This document shows, piece by piece, positions 26,568-34,875 of a DNA stretch of 43,338 nucleotides (positions are counted from its first letter, which is position 1; each line of letters starts with the position of its first letter). The notes beneath the pieces are model-generated. The model worked only from the letters and a program-made list of their open reading frames with translations. It searched no databases and was not told the DNA's origin. This stretch comes from Parafilimonas sp. (GTDB lineage Bacteria; Bacteroidota; Bacteroidia; Chitinophagales; Chitinophagaceae). The stretch covers positions 1-43,338 of the forward strand of contig JAFMEZ010000015.1 in the NCBI GenBank assembly GCA_017856455.1. Direction: 5' to 3'. The position numbers and the translations under genes are program-made.

Positions 26568-27100
26568 GAGAGTCCTGCTTTTAGTTCAAGGAGCATCTCT
26601 TTTATATTTTTGAGCAATTCAATGGTTTCAAATTGTTCATTAACTTTTTTTCCTTTTTTAAGAAATGTTTTGGCTCCTTCTATGGTATATCTCTTTTCCT
26701 TCAGCAGAAAATAAATCAGTTTTAAATTCTTAACATCTTCAGGCCTAAATAATCTGTCACCTTTTCTGTTCTTTCTTGGTTTCAGAATATCAAATTCTTT
26801 TTCCCAAAATCTAATCAAAGAGATGTTTACATTAAACATTTTAGCAACATCGCTAATGGGATAATACAATTTGCTATACAATTCAGCATCCTCAGGTATA
26901 TTGATAAAGGCAGCATCAATTTGAGGTGTTGATGGTGCTTCTTCCAATAATTGAACAGGTTCTTCTATTTGATCGGGAACTGAAATTTTTGGTATCTCAC
27001 TAACGCTAGATACTACTGCTTTTTCCTTCTTCTCTCGAATAGGTTTTTTCTCAGGATGTGGAAAGGGTTCTCCCCCAAAAAGGTCTAGCTGGTGAAGCAT
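26564..27100 (-). CDS. MerR-family transcriptional regulator with acidic N-terminal extension
   Basis: A 178-residue regulator. The MerR winged helix-turn-helix is at about 79-148: YPISDVAKMFNVNISLIRFW, KGDRLFRPEDVKNLKLIYF, then the helical KEKRYTIEGAKTFLKKG. A coiled-coil tail (about 152-178) probably dimerises it. The first 78 residues are unusual: MLHQLDLFGGEPFP, a lysine-rich patch, then a Glu/Pro-rich stretch to about 72, likely disordered. There is no metal-binding cysteine, so it is not a classic metal sensor. It lies 55 bases downstream of the M23 gene on the same strand and has its own exact -7 box. Target genes are unknown. Confidence 0.88.
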   Translation of the reverse strand: MLHQLDLFGGEPFPHPEKKPIREKKEKAVVSSVSEIPKISVPDQIEEPVQLLEEAPSTPQIDAAFINIPEDAELYSKLYYPISDVAKMFNVNISLIRFWEKEFDILKPRKNRKGDRLFRPEDVKNLKLIYFLLKEKRYTIEGAKTFLKKGKKVNEQFETIELLKNIKEMLLELKAGLS

Positions 27101-27116
27101 AGAACGAATTTAGCGA

Positions 27117-27124
27117 CAAAAATA
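27117..27124 (-). promoter_or_regulatory. Putative -7 promoter element of the MerR gene
   Basis: On the minus strand this reads TATTTTTG, an exact TAnnTTTG match, 16 bases before the ATG at 27100. It suggests the regulator can be expressed separately from the upstream M23 gene. Confidence 0.45.
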
Positions 27125-27155
27125 AATCCGGTTTAAATGAGTTTTGCACAATTCA

Positions 27156-28127
27156 TTAGTCAAATGACTGATTGCGAGAAGCAGCCAATTTTAGAATTTG
27201 TTGATATTGTTCTGGCGTTAGATCATTATAAAAGAAGTAAATGGGGTCTAAATGTTTTCTGCTTTTAATTACTTCGTAATGTAAATGTGGACCAGTAGAT
27301 TTGCCTGTATTGCCTACATATCCAATCACTTCCCCTCTTTTAACTGCCTGACCTCTTTTGGCTTTCAATCTGAATAGATGTCCATATAAGGTATTGTAAG
27401 AGTATCCATGATCAATCACAATATGATTCCCATATCCATTGCCCAAATTGCCTGCAACCCTCACAATACCGTCTGCTGTTGCATAAACTGGTGTTCCTTG
27501 TGGTGCAGTGAAATCAAGTCCAGGATGGAATTTCACTGTTTTGTATAAGGGATCAATTCTATAGCCAAATCCTGAGCTTACCCTATCCAAATCCTTGTTG
27601 CTTAACGGCTGAATTGCTGGAGTACTGGCCAATAATTTCTCTTTGTTAATGACCATCTTTTCTATTTCCTTGAATGATTTTTCCTGACTGATGATCCTAT
27701 TGTATATACCACTGAGTTTCTTTGCAATGCCTTCTGTAAGTTCCTCGCTATCCATCCCTGCCAATATTTGCATTTCTTTTCTTTTTTCAAGTTGCCTGAT
27801 TCTAAGCGAGTCGGGCAATGGTTGAGCTTCAAAAACTGTTCTATACACTTCATTGTCTCTTTTCTCCAATTGTCTTAATCTCTCGTCTAATTCATTGTAT
27901 TTGTCGGCATATACTTTATTAAGGTATTCTGCCCTCTCAAGTTGGAGTTTCATCACTTTTTCCTTTGGAGAATCTAAGAACCTGAAAGCGATGGCCACAA
28001 TGATCAATCCAGATACGATTGCGGTGGATAAAAATGCAAAAATCCGAAGCAGTGTCACCCTAAGTGGAGTTACCTGCTTTTCATACCTCAGGGTCTGCGT
28101 ATTATAGTAATATTTGATATTTTTCAT
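27156..28127 (-). CDS. Membrane-anchored M23 peptidoglycan endopeptidase with coiled coil
   Basis: A 323-residue protein with a short cytoplasmic N-terminus, one transmembrane segment (about 25-48), a charged coiled-coil region (about 55-165) and a C-terminal LytM domain (about 184-290). The catalytic set is complete: His201 and Asp205 in FHPGLDF, His250 in LYGH, and His281/His283 in GPHLHYEV. The layout resembles membrane-bound endopeptidases or EnvC/NlpD-like division activators, but an intact zinc site favours an enzyme. It is divergent from alaS across 95 bases that hold two opposing promoter boxes and a palindrome. Confidence 0.93.
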   Translation of the reverse strand: MKNIKYYYNTQTLRYEKQVTPLRVTLLRIFAFLSTAIVSGLIIVAIAFRFLDSPKEKVMKLQLERAEYLNKVYADKYNELDERLRQLEKRDNEVYRTVFEAQPLPDSLRIRQLEKRKEMQILAGMDSEELTEGIAKKLSGIYNRIISQEKSFKEIEKMVINKEKLLASTPAIQPLSNKDLDRVSSGFGYRIDPLYKTVKFHPGLDFTAPQGTPVYATADGIVRVAGNLGNGYGNHIVIDHGYSYNTLYGHLFRLKAKRGQAVKRGEVIGYVGNTGKSTGPHLHYEVIKSRKHLDPIYFFYNDLTPEQYQQILKLAASRNQSFD

Positions 28128-28151
28128 CAGCTACCCAACTCTGAAATGATG

Positions 28152-28159
28152 TATTTTTG
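28152..28159 (+). promoter_or_regulatory. Putative -7 promoter element of alaS
   Basis: TATTTTTG matches TAnnTTTG exactly. Transcription would start near 28163-28166, inside the palindrome at 28157-28172, giving alaS a leader of about 60 bases. Confidence 0.45.
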
Positions 28160-28172
28160 CCCCCTGGGGCAA
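28157..28172. promoter_or_regulatory. Palindrome at the meeting point of two opposing promoters
   Basis: TTGCCCCCTGGGGCAA has perfect seven-base arms (TTGCCCC/GGGGCAA) around CT. It lies between the -7 boxes of alaS (28152-28159) and the M23 gene (28175-28182), at the predicted start sites of both. It is a candidate operator; no binding protein is known to me. Confidence 0.4.
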
Positions 28173-28174
28173 CG

Positions 28175-28182
28175 CAAATATA
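28175..28182 (-). promoter_or_regulatory. Putative -7 promoter element of the M23 gene (27156-28127)
   Basis: On the minus strand this reads TATATTTG, an exact TAnnTTTG match, 47 bases before the ATG at 28127. It points toward the alaS box, so the two promoters face each other with overlapping start regions. Confidence 0.45.
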
Positions 28183-28222
28183 GCCTATTTGCCAAGACCC
28201 TGTCTTACCAACATGTTAAGCA

Positions 28223-30859
28223 ATGACATCAGCAGAAATTAGAAAGAAGTTTTTAGCCTTTTTTGAAAGCAAAGGACACCATATTGTTCCATCTGCTCCC
28301 ATAGTATTAAAAGACGATCCTACTTTGCTATTTACCAATGCAGGGATGAATCAGTTCAAAGACTATTTCCTTGGAAACAAAGTTGCCCCATACAAAAGAG
28401 CGGTTGACACACAAAAGTGTTTGCGAGTAAGCGGGAAGCATAATGACCTTGAAGAAGTTGGTGTAGATACGTATCACCATACCATGTTTGAAATGTTGGG
28501 TAACTGGAGTTTTGGTGATTATTTTAAAAAGGAAGCCATAGAGTGGAGCTGGGAGCTATTGACAGAAGTCTTTAAAATGGACCAATCTCGTCTTTATGCC
28601 ACGGTATTTGAAGGAGATAAAAATGAAAATCTTCCTCCCTCTACTGTTGCATTGGGTGTTTGGAAAAAACTGCTTCCAGACGATCATATCGTCTTCGGCA
28701 ATAAAAAAGATAATTTTTGGGAAATGGGTGATACGGGTCCTTGTGGTCCATGTAGTGAAATACACGTCGACTGCAGGTCGGACGAGGAGAGGGCAAAGTT
28801 ACCCGGACATTTATTGGTCAATAAGGATCATCCACAGGTAATTGAAATTTGGAACAACGTCTTCATACAATACAATCGTATGAAAGATGGGTCATTGCAA
28901 CCTTTGGCTGCAACACATGTGGATACGGGAATGGGACTGGAAAGACTCGTGAGAGTTTTACAAGGAAAACATTCCAATTACGAAACAGATATTTTTTCTG
29001 GAACGATTCAAGAGACTGAAAAACTCTCTGGAAAAAAATATACTGCAGGTGATAGTAAACAAGATATTGCTTTCAGAGTGCTTGCAGATCATATTCGTGC
29101 CATCGCTTTTACAATTGCTGATGGACAACTTCCTTCCAATACCGGTGCAGGCTATGTGATTCGTCGAATCCTTCGAAGAGCAGTACGCTATTATTACTCT
29201 TACCTTGATGTGTCGGAGCCATTGTTATATAAATTAATGCCAGGACTCGCTATCCAATTCAAAGATGTTTTTCCTGAGTTGCATGCTCAACTAGCATTTG
29301 TTTCTAAGGTTGTAAAAGAAGAAGAAGACTCTTTTTTAAGAACGTTAGGTAAGGGTCTTAAAAAAATGGATGATATCATTGAGGCATCCAAAATAAATCA
29401 CCTTATTGAAGGAGCAGCAGCATTTGAATTGTACGATACTTATGGTTTTCCATTTGACCTGACCCGTTTGATCGCTCAGGAGAATGGAATATTGGTGGAT
29501 GAAGCTGGTTTCGAGAAAGAAATGCAGCAACAGAAAAATAGAAGTAAATCTGCAGCCTCAGTTGATACTAGTGACTGGATTGAGGTTTCAAAATCAAAGA
29601 GCGATAAATTGTCTTTTGTTGGATACAATCAATTAACATGTGAAACTACCTTAGTTAAGTACAGATCAGTCCAAGCAAAGGGTCAAACATCTTTCCAGTT
29701 GGTATTAGAAAATACTCCTTTCTATGCAGAGAGTGGTGGGCAGGTTGGGGATAGAGGGGTTATCAAAATGGGTAATAATACCCTTGAGGTAACAAATACA
29801 AAAAAAGAAAACGATTTAATCATCCATACTGTAGAATTGATGCCCAATGACATCAGCTCAAATGTTCTTGCGGTGGTTAATGAAGAAAGAAGAAAAGAAA
29901 TCGCAAAACATCATACGCTCACCCATCTTTTGCATGCTGCCTTAAGAAATGTATTGGGCACACATGTCGCGCAAAAAGGGTCATTGGTGAATGAAGATGG
30001 CATGCGATTTGATTTTTCTCATTTCGCAAAAATGACTGACGAAGAAATTCATGCAGTATCAATGTTGGTCAATGAAAAAATAAGAGAAAATATTCCTGTT
30101 GTTATTCGTGAAATGTCAAAAGATGAGGCCCTTAAATTAGGTGCCATGGCTTTATTTGGGGAAAAATATGGCGATACGGTGAGGGTTGTAACCATTGATC
30201 CAAACTATTCTATAGAGCTTTGTGGCGGAACACATGTTGGAAATACCGGCGAACTTGGTCATTGCATCATTATTTCAGAATCAAGTGTTGCAGCGGGTGT
30301 TAGAAGACTAGAAGCAGTATGCTCAAAGGCTACAGATAAGCAGTTGGAGCAACAACAACATTTAATCAAGCAAATAGCCGCAGCGCTTAAAAATCCAAAG
30401 GATATCATAAGAGCCATAGAACAACAATCTGAAGAACTAAGTACTGCCAGAAAACAGATTGAACAAGTTGAGGCTAAGTTGCTTGGTTACATGAAAGCAG
30501 ACTTAATGCAAAAATTTGAACAGCTAGGTCACTTAGTTTTTTTAGGTTCTACAGTTGAAATCACATCAGTTGATGCACTTAAGAAACTATGTAATGAATT
30601 AAGATCATCAAGAAAAAATGCAGTCATCGTTCTTGGTGCAATTATAGAAGGTAAGCCCTCTGTTGCAATTGGACTCGAAGATGAATTCCAAAAAGCGTCT
30701 GGTATGGATGCAGGCGCACTAATTAAAAATGAAGTTGCAAAACTGATCAAAGGTGGAGGTGGTGGACAAAAAACGTTGGCTGTTGCAGGCGGACAAGATA
30801 CAAGTGCATTAAGTGCTGCAATTGATGCAGTAAAAAAGGTAGTACATGCAAAAATATGA
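28223..30859 (+). CDS. alaS: Alanyl-tRNA synthetase
   Basis: An 878-residue class II synthetase that charges tRNA-Ala. The catalytic core is at the N-terminus (FTNAGMNQFKDYFLG near 32-46, WSFGDYFKKEAIEW near 93-106). The editing domain has the zinc motif HTLTHLLH near 570 and the CGGTH motif near 670 that removes mischarged Ser and Gly. The C-terminal C-Ala/DHHA1 domain has the GGGGGQKTLAVAGGQD-type motif at the end. All parts are complete. It overlaps gatB by 14 bases, so translation is probably coupled. Confidence 0.97.
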   Translation: MTSAEIRKKFLAFFESKGHHIVPSAPIVLKDDPTLLFTNAGMNQFKDYFLGNKVAPYKRAVDTQKCLRVSGKHNDLEEVGVDTYHHTMFEMLGNWSFGDYFKKEAIEWSWELLTEVFKMDQSRLYATVFEGDKNENLPPSTVALGVWKKLLPDDHIVFGNKKDNFWEMGDTGPCGPCSEIHVDCRSDEERAKLPGHLLVNKDHPQVIEIWNNVFIQYNRMKDGSLQPLAATHVDTGMGLERLVRVLQGKHSNYETDIFSGTIQETEKLSGKKYTAGDSKQDIAFRVLADHIRAIAFTIADGQLPSNTGAGYVIRRILRRAVRYYYSYLDVSEPLLYKLMPGLAIQFKDVFPELHAQLAFVSKVVKEEEDSFLRTLGKGLKKMDDIIEASKINHLIEGAAAFELYDTYGFPFDLTRLIAQENGILVDEAGFEKEMQQQKNRSKSAASVDTSDWIEVSKSKSDKLSFVGYNQLTCETTLVKYRSVQAKGQTSFQLVLENTPFYAESGGQVGDRGVIKMGNNTLEVTNTKKENDLIIHTVELMPNDISSNVLAVVNEERRKEIAKHHTLTHLLHAALRNVLGTHVAQKGSLVNEDGMRFDFSHFAKMTDEEIHAVSMLVNEKIRENIPVVIREMSKDEALKLGAMALFGEKYGDTVRVVTIDPNYSIELCGGTHVGNTGELGHCIIISESSVAAGVRRLEAVCSKATDKQLEQQQHLIKQIAAALKNPKDIIRAIEQQSEELSTARKQIEQVEAKLLGYMKADLMQKFEQLGHLVFLGSTVEITSVDALKKLCNELRSSRKNAVIVLGAIIEGKPSVAIGLEDEFQKASGMDAGALIKNEVAKLIKGGGGGQKTLAVAGGQDTSALSAAIDAVKKVVHAKI

Positions 30860-32288
30860 AGCCGTTATTGGTCTTGAAGTGCATGCACAGTTAGCCACTA
30901 ACAGCAAACTTTTTTCAGGTGATGCAACAAACTTTGATGCTAGTCCCAATCAAAATGTAAGTCCCATTACATTAGGACATCCAGGCACACTACCTCGAAT
31001 GAATAAAAAAGCAGTCGAGTTGGCTATTAAAATGGGACTGATATGTAAATCCGAGATATCTACGCATAATTATTTTGCGAGAAAAAATTATTTCTATGCT
31101 GATTTGCCAAAAGGTTACCAAATCTCTCAGCACACTACACCCATTTGTATAGGCGGTCGAGTTCACATAAAAACATCTTCAGGTGAAAGAGATATAAAAT
31201 TGACAAGGATTCATCTTGAAGAAGATGCTGGGAAAAGCATTCATGATCAAGATGATGCATTAACGCTATTAGATTACAATAGGGCTGGAATGCCTTTAAT
31301 TGAAATTGTATCAGAACCTGATTTGCATTCAGCTGAAGAAGCAGCTGCCTATCTCACGCAAATAAGAAAATTGGTGAGATGGATTGGAATTTGTGATGGT
31401 AATATGGAGGAGGGAAGTTTAAGATGTGATGCAAATATTTCCATCCGTCTGGTTGGTTCAGAAAAATTGGGAACAAGGGTTGAAGTGAAAAATTTAAATT
31501 CCATCAAACACCTGAAGCATGCAGTAGAAATCGAGATCAATCGGCTTACTGATATTGTTGATAAAGGTGAAAAGGTTTTACAGCAAACACGCAGTTACGA
31601 TGCAGATAATGGAATAACGTTTGCGATAAGAACAAAAGAAGACGCTGAAGACTATCGTTATTTTCCGGAGCCTGATTTAGCACCTTTTTATTTTACAAAA
31701 GAATATATAAATAGTATCAGTAAACAATTGCCATCATTACCAGAGCAACGATTTGAGCAATATATTCAGGTGTTTGATTTGACGCCTTATGATGCTGAAC
31801 AATTGACTGAGGAAAAATCACTGAGTGATTTGTTTGAATGTGTTGCTGGTTCGACCAATCAAAAAAAGCAGTTTGCGAATGTTTTACTTGGACCAGTAAA
31901 ATCATTTTTAAATCATTCATCAAAATCCTGGGAGGATATAAAGATTTCTACCGATGATTGGATTGATTTTTTGTCGTTAATATCAAGCGGAAAAATAAAT
32001 TTTTCTCTTGCTGTTCAAAAAGTTCTTCCCATCATGCTATCTGATTCAAATACGCGTCCAAGTGAAATCATCCAACATTTGGATTTGGTGCAGGATGCAG
32101 ACACTGATCAAGTTAAAACATGGGTAACTCAGGTTGTTACATCAATGCCTGATAAAGTAACTGAATACAGAAAGGGTAAAAAGGGTTTGATTGGCATGTT
32201 TGTCGGGGAAGTGAAAAAAGTGTCAAAAGGCAAAGCTGATCCAAAAATGGTAACGCAATTGCTCGAATCAATATTAAACGAAAAGTAA
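30846..32288 (+). CDS. gatB: Asp-tRNA(Asn)/Glu-tRNA(Gln) amidotransferase subunit B
   Basis: A 480-residue GatB, the subunit of the GatCAB complex that binds tRNA and activates the misacylated Glu or Asp before amidation to Gln-tRNA or Asn-tRNA. The hallmark opening VIGLEVHAQL is at 7-16, followed by YFYADLPKGYQISQ, HLEEDAGKS, DYNRAGMPLIEIVSEPD, and RCDANISIR. A GatB/YqeY helical domain ends the protein. No gatA or gatC is adjacent. The ATG lies inside the last codons of alaS, linking the expression of two aminoacyl-tRNA functions. Confidence 0.97.
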   Translation: MQKYEAVIGLEVHAQLATNSKLFSGDATNFDASPNQNVSPITLGHPGTLPRMNKKAVELAIKMGLICKSEISTHNYFARKNYFYADLPKGYQISQHTTPICIGGRVHIKTSSGERDIKLTRIHLEEDAGKSIHDQDDALTLLDYNRAGMPLIEIVSEPDLHSAEEAAAYLTQIRKLVRWIGICDGNMEEGSLRCDANISIRLVGSEKLGTRVEVKNLNSIKHLKHAVEIEINRLTDIVDKGEKVLQQTRSYDADNGITFAIRTKEDAEDYRYFPEPDLAPFYFTKEYINSISKQLPSLPEQRFEQYIQVFDLTPYDAEQLTEEKSLSDLFECVAGSTNQKKQFANVLLGPVKSFLNHSSKSWEDIKISTDDWIDFLSLISSGKINFSLAVQKVLPIMLSDSNTRPSEIIQHLDLVQDADTDQVKTWVTQVVTSMPDKVTEYRKGKKGLIGMFVGEVKKVSKGKADPKMVTQLLESILNEK

Positions 32289-32293
32289 TTATT

Positions 32294-33418
32294 ATGAATA
32301 AGCTATTGATTTTTTCATTCACTTTATTGATATTATTTGTTTTTTCCTGTAAGCAATCATCAAATAATCTCACCGTAAATGTTCAGATTACCAATAATGC
32401 TGCATCACAGTATGTATATATCGATTTGATAGAATTAGACGCCAATCCAATTACGATGGATTCTGTTAAGTTAACTGGTGTAAGTCCAACTGCAATATTA
32501 AAGGCAGGAAAAGCAAATCAGGAGGCATTATACAGAGTTCGATTTGAGAAAGATCAATTCTATTTTATTTTGGTTGGCGATCAGGATAATATTAAAGTTG
32601 AATTTGATGCAAAGAATCCAGCCATTTATACTACCAATTCAATTGAGTCAAATGTGTTTAAAAAATTATTAACTGAATTTGATGCAATGTTACAGCAAAT
32701 GCAGGTTTTGAAATCACAGATTGAGATGAAGGGTGAAGTAATGGACAGCGTGCGTGTTATCATGGAAGAGGATTTCAGAAAGCAATCGGCTGCAACCGGT
32801 AATTATTTATTGACTTTTGCAGATACAGTAAAAGCTCCGGCTCTGGCTATTTATGCGCTTGGTATTTCTAAAAATTTAGTTAGTGCAGAGCAATTGTCAC
32901 CTGTATTAAAAAATATTTCAAAGCGATTCCCTGAACTTCCAAAGATTAAAAAAATTGCTGATGCCTTTCAACGTCAAGTAGAATCACCTACCAGTAGTGG
33001 TTTGTTGGGAAAACCTGCGCCCGACTTTACACTTCCAACTCCAGAGGGGAAAAACTTTTCTTTGTCATCTTTAAAAGGGAAATACGTTCTTGTTGATTTT
33101 TGGGCAAGTTGGTGTAAGCCATGCAGGATGGAAAATCCCAATGTAGTAGCAGCTTTCCAACAATTCAAGGATAAAAACTTTACTATTCTCGGTGTTTCTT
33201 TGGACAAAACAAAAGAAGACTGGATAAAAGCTATTGCTGATGATCAATTGACATGGGCACACGTGAGTGATTTAAAATTCTGGGATAGCCAGGTTGTCCC
33301 TTTGTATGGAATTGAGGGGATCCCCTTCAATGTTTTGCTTGATCCTGAGGGGAAGGTTATTGCAACCGAATTAAGAGGACCAGCACTATCACAAAAACTT
33401 CAAGAAGTATTGAAATAA
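32294..33418 (+). CDS. TlpA/ResA-like thioredoxin-fold lipoprotein
   Basis: A 374-residue lipoprotein with a lipobox at residues 16-19 (VFSC). The N-terminal domain (about 25-130) resembles DUF4369, a beta-rich domain seen before thioredoxin domains in Bacteroidota. A helical linker is followed by an AhpC/TSA-type thioredoxin domain (about 238-374). The redox site is Cys274-Lys-Pro-Cys277 in FWASWCKPCRME, and the cis-proline loop is GIEGIPFNVLLD. It is probably a membrane-tethered reductase for periplasmic disulfides or cytochrome maturation; the partner is unknown. It lies five bases after gatB and is followed by a perfect terminator hairpin. Confidence 0.92.
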   Translation: MNKLLIFSFTLLILFVFSCKQSSNNLTVNVQITNNAASQYVYIDLIELDANPITMDSVKLTGVSPTAILKAGKANQEALYRVRFEKDQFYFILVGDQDNIKVEFDAKNPAIYTTNSIESNVFKKLLTEFDAMLQQMQVLKSQIEMKGEVMDSVRVIMEEDFRKQSAATGNYLLTFADTVKAPALAIYALGISKNLVSAEQLSPVLKNISKRFPELPKIKKIADAFQRQVESPTSSGLLGKPAPDFTLPTPEGKNFSLSSLKGKYVLVDFWASWCKPCRMENPNVVAAFQQFKDKNFTILGVSLDKTKEDWIKAIADDQLTWAHVSDLKFWDSQVVPLYGIEGIPFNVLLDPEGKVIATELRGPALSQKLQEVLK

Positions 33419-33450
33419 AAAAGAGCCGCATTTTATGCGGCTCTTTTTTT
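33417..33450. terminator. Bidirectional intrinsic terminator
   Basis: A perfect 15-base-pair inverted repeat (33417-33431 with 33435-33449, loop TTT). It has a GC core GAGCCGCAT/ATGCGGCTC flanked by A-run and T-run, so it works on both strands. It ends the alaS-gatB-tlpA run and the susC-susD operon from opposite sides, and overlaps the last bases of the TlpA-like stop codon. Confidence 0.92.
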
Positions 33451-33471
33451 AAATAATATTAACCGAGTCGA

Positions 33472-34848
33472 TTAATAGCCAGTTACCTGTACAATTTGTC
33501 CACCGCTATTGATGATTTCTCTCTGCGGAGTAGGATAAACCGCACGGAATGTATTTGCTCCGCTAAATCCAGTGATTGCAGTAGATAATCTGTTCGTTCT
33601 CTTCATGTCGAAGAATGCGTGACCTTCATGAGCGAACTCGTAGTATTTGTCTTCGTATAATTGCTTCAAGATATCATCTGCAGTTGCAGCAGTAGAAGCC
33701 GCTAAACCAGCTCTTGCACGAATTACATTTAAATCAGCCAAAGCGCCAGTCAAATCTGGAGCAGCTTTTTTAGCTCTTGCTTCAGCACGAATCAAGTATA
33801 ATTCAGCGAGACGAATGATAATCACGTTGTCAGTACCGTTGATGCGAGAATATTTTCCAGTCTTGTTACTTCCGCTGAGTACTTTAACATTAGTTGCTTT
33901 TCTCAAGTCAGTAGCAGACTGTGCATTCAGAGTAGCACTTGATCCAATTTCATTTCTTCCACCTAAGCCGGTAGGGAAGTAGTAGAAGGCAATTGAATTG
34001 GTATTATTGATATCATACTGCAATTCAAAAATACTCTCTGGCTTAGTGTTTTGGGTTGTGAAAAGGGCATCAAAAGAAGATGACAAACCTGTGCCAGTAC
34101 CTTTTAATGCATTGATCACTTCATTAGAAAGTGTTTCAGCAGTTTCCCAGTCCTCTTTATATAGAGCAGCACGTGCTTTCAATGCTTTTGCTGCATTTAC
34201 TGTTGCCCTTCCATTTACACTTGCTTTAAGATTTGTAATTGCATAATCTAAGTCGGCATCAATTTGTTTCCATACATCAGCTTCAGACGAAAGAGGGATT
34301 GCTGCTGCATTATCTGGTGAAAGTGTAGGTGAAGTTCTAACGGGAACACCACGTCCACTTTTATTAAATCCATTAGATGAACCACCAAAAGCTCTTAAAA
34401 GATCGAAATACATCAATCCTCTTAAAAACCTAGCTTCACCTATGGCCTGCGTTTTGCTGAAGGCAGGATCATTCAAAGTTTCAGCAGAAGCGATAATGGT
34501 GTTAACCCTGTTGATACCACCATAGATGGCATTCCACATATTGGTTACATTGGTATTATCTGGGAGGATTTGTCTGTTGCTAAATTGAGCATAAGTTGGA
34601 AATGTTCCAGTGTGTGCAATCACTCCAGCGTATAAATCTGACAATGCCCAATATTCCAATCCATAGTAGCTTGTGCTTTGCAATGCATTGTAGCATCCCA
34701 AAAGACCAGCTTCAACACCTTCACGGGTGGCATATGCAGTCTCTGCACTCAATGATGTTTGTGGTTGCTGATCGATGATTTTTTCACAAGATGAAAAAAC
34801 GATCAATGCTGTCAGCAAGGATAATTTTATGTTTAACATCTTTTTCAT
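33472..34848 (-). CDS. SusD/RagB-family nutrient-binding outer-membrane lipoprotein
   Basis: A 458-residue surface lipoprotein with lipobox cysteine at residue 21 (FSSC). It has the SusD layout: an N-terminal segment (LSAETAYATREGVEAGLLGCY), the TPR-like helices with the FLRGLMYFDLLRAFGG motif near 142, and the C-terminal VIIRLAELYLIRAEARAKK and ADLNVIRARAGL blocks. It caps the SusC porin and captures the ligand, usually a glycan but sometimes a peptide or other nutrient. It follows susC by 27 bases on the same strand. No glycoside hydrolase, anti-sigma factor or hybrid sensor lies alongside, so the ligand cannot be inferred. Confidence 0.95.
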   Translation of the reverse strand: MKKMLNIKLSLLTALIVFSSCEKIIDQQPQTSLSAETAYATREGVEAGLLGCYNALQSTSYYGLEYWALSDLYAGVIAHTGTFPTYAQFSNRQILPDNTNVTNMWNAIYGGINRVNTIIASAETLNDPAFSKTQAIGEARFLRGLMYFDLLRAFGGSSNGFNKSGRGVPVRTSPTLSPDNAAAIPLSSEADVWKQIDADLDYAITNLKASVNGRATVNAAKALKARAALYKEDWETAETLSNEVINALKGTGTGLSSSFDALFTTQNTKPESIFELQYDINNTNSIAFYYFPTGLGGRNEIGSSATLNAQSATDLRKATNVKVLSGSNKTGKYSRINGTDNVIIIRLAELYLIRAEARAKKAAPDLTGALADLNVIRARAGLAASTAATADDILKQLYEDKYYEFAHEGHAFFDMKRTNRLSTAITGFSGANTFRAVYPTPQREIINSGGQIVQVTGY

Positions 34849-34875
34849 TTCTATAATTATTTAATGTTTGATGTA

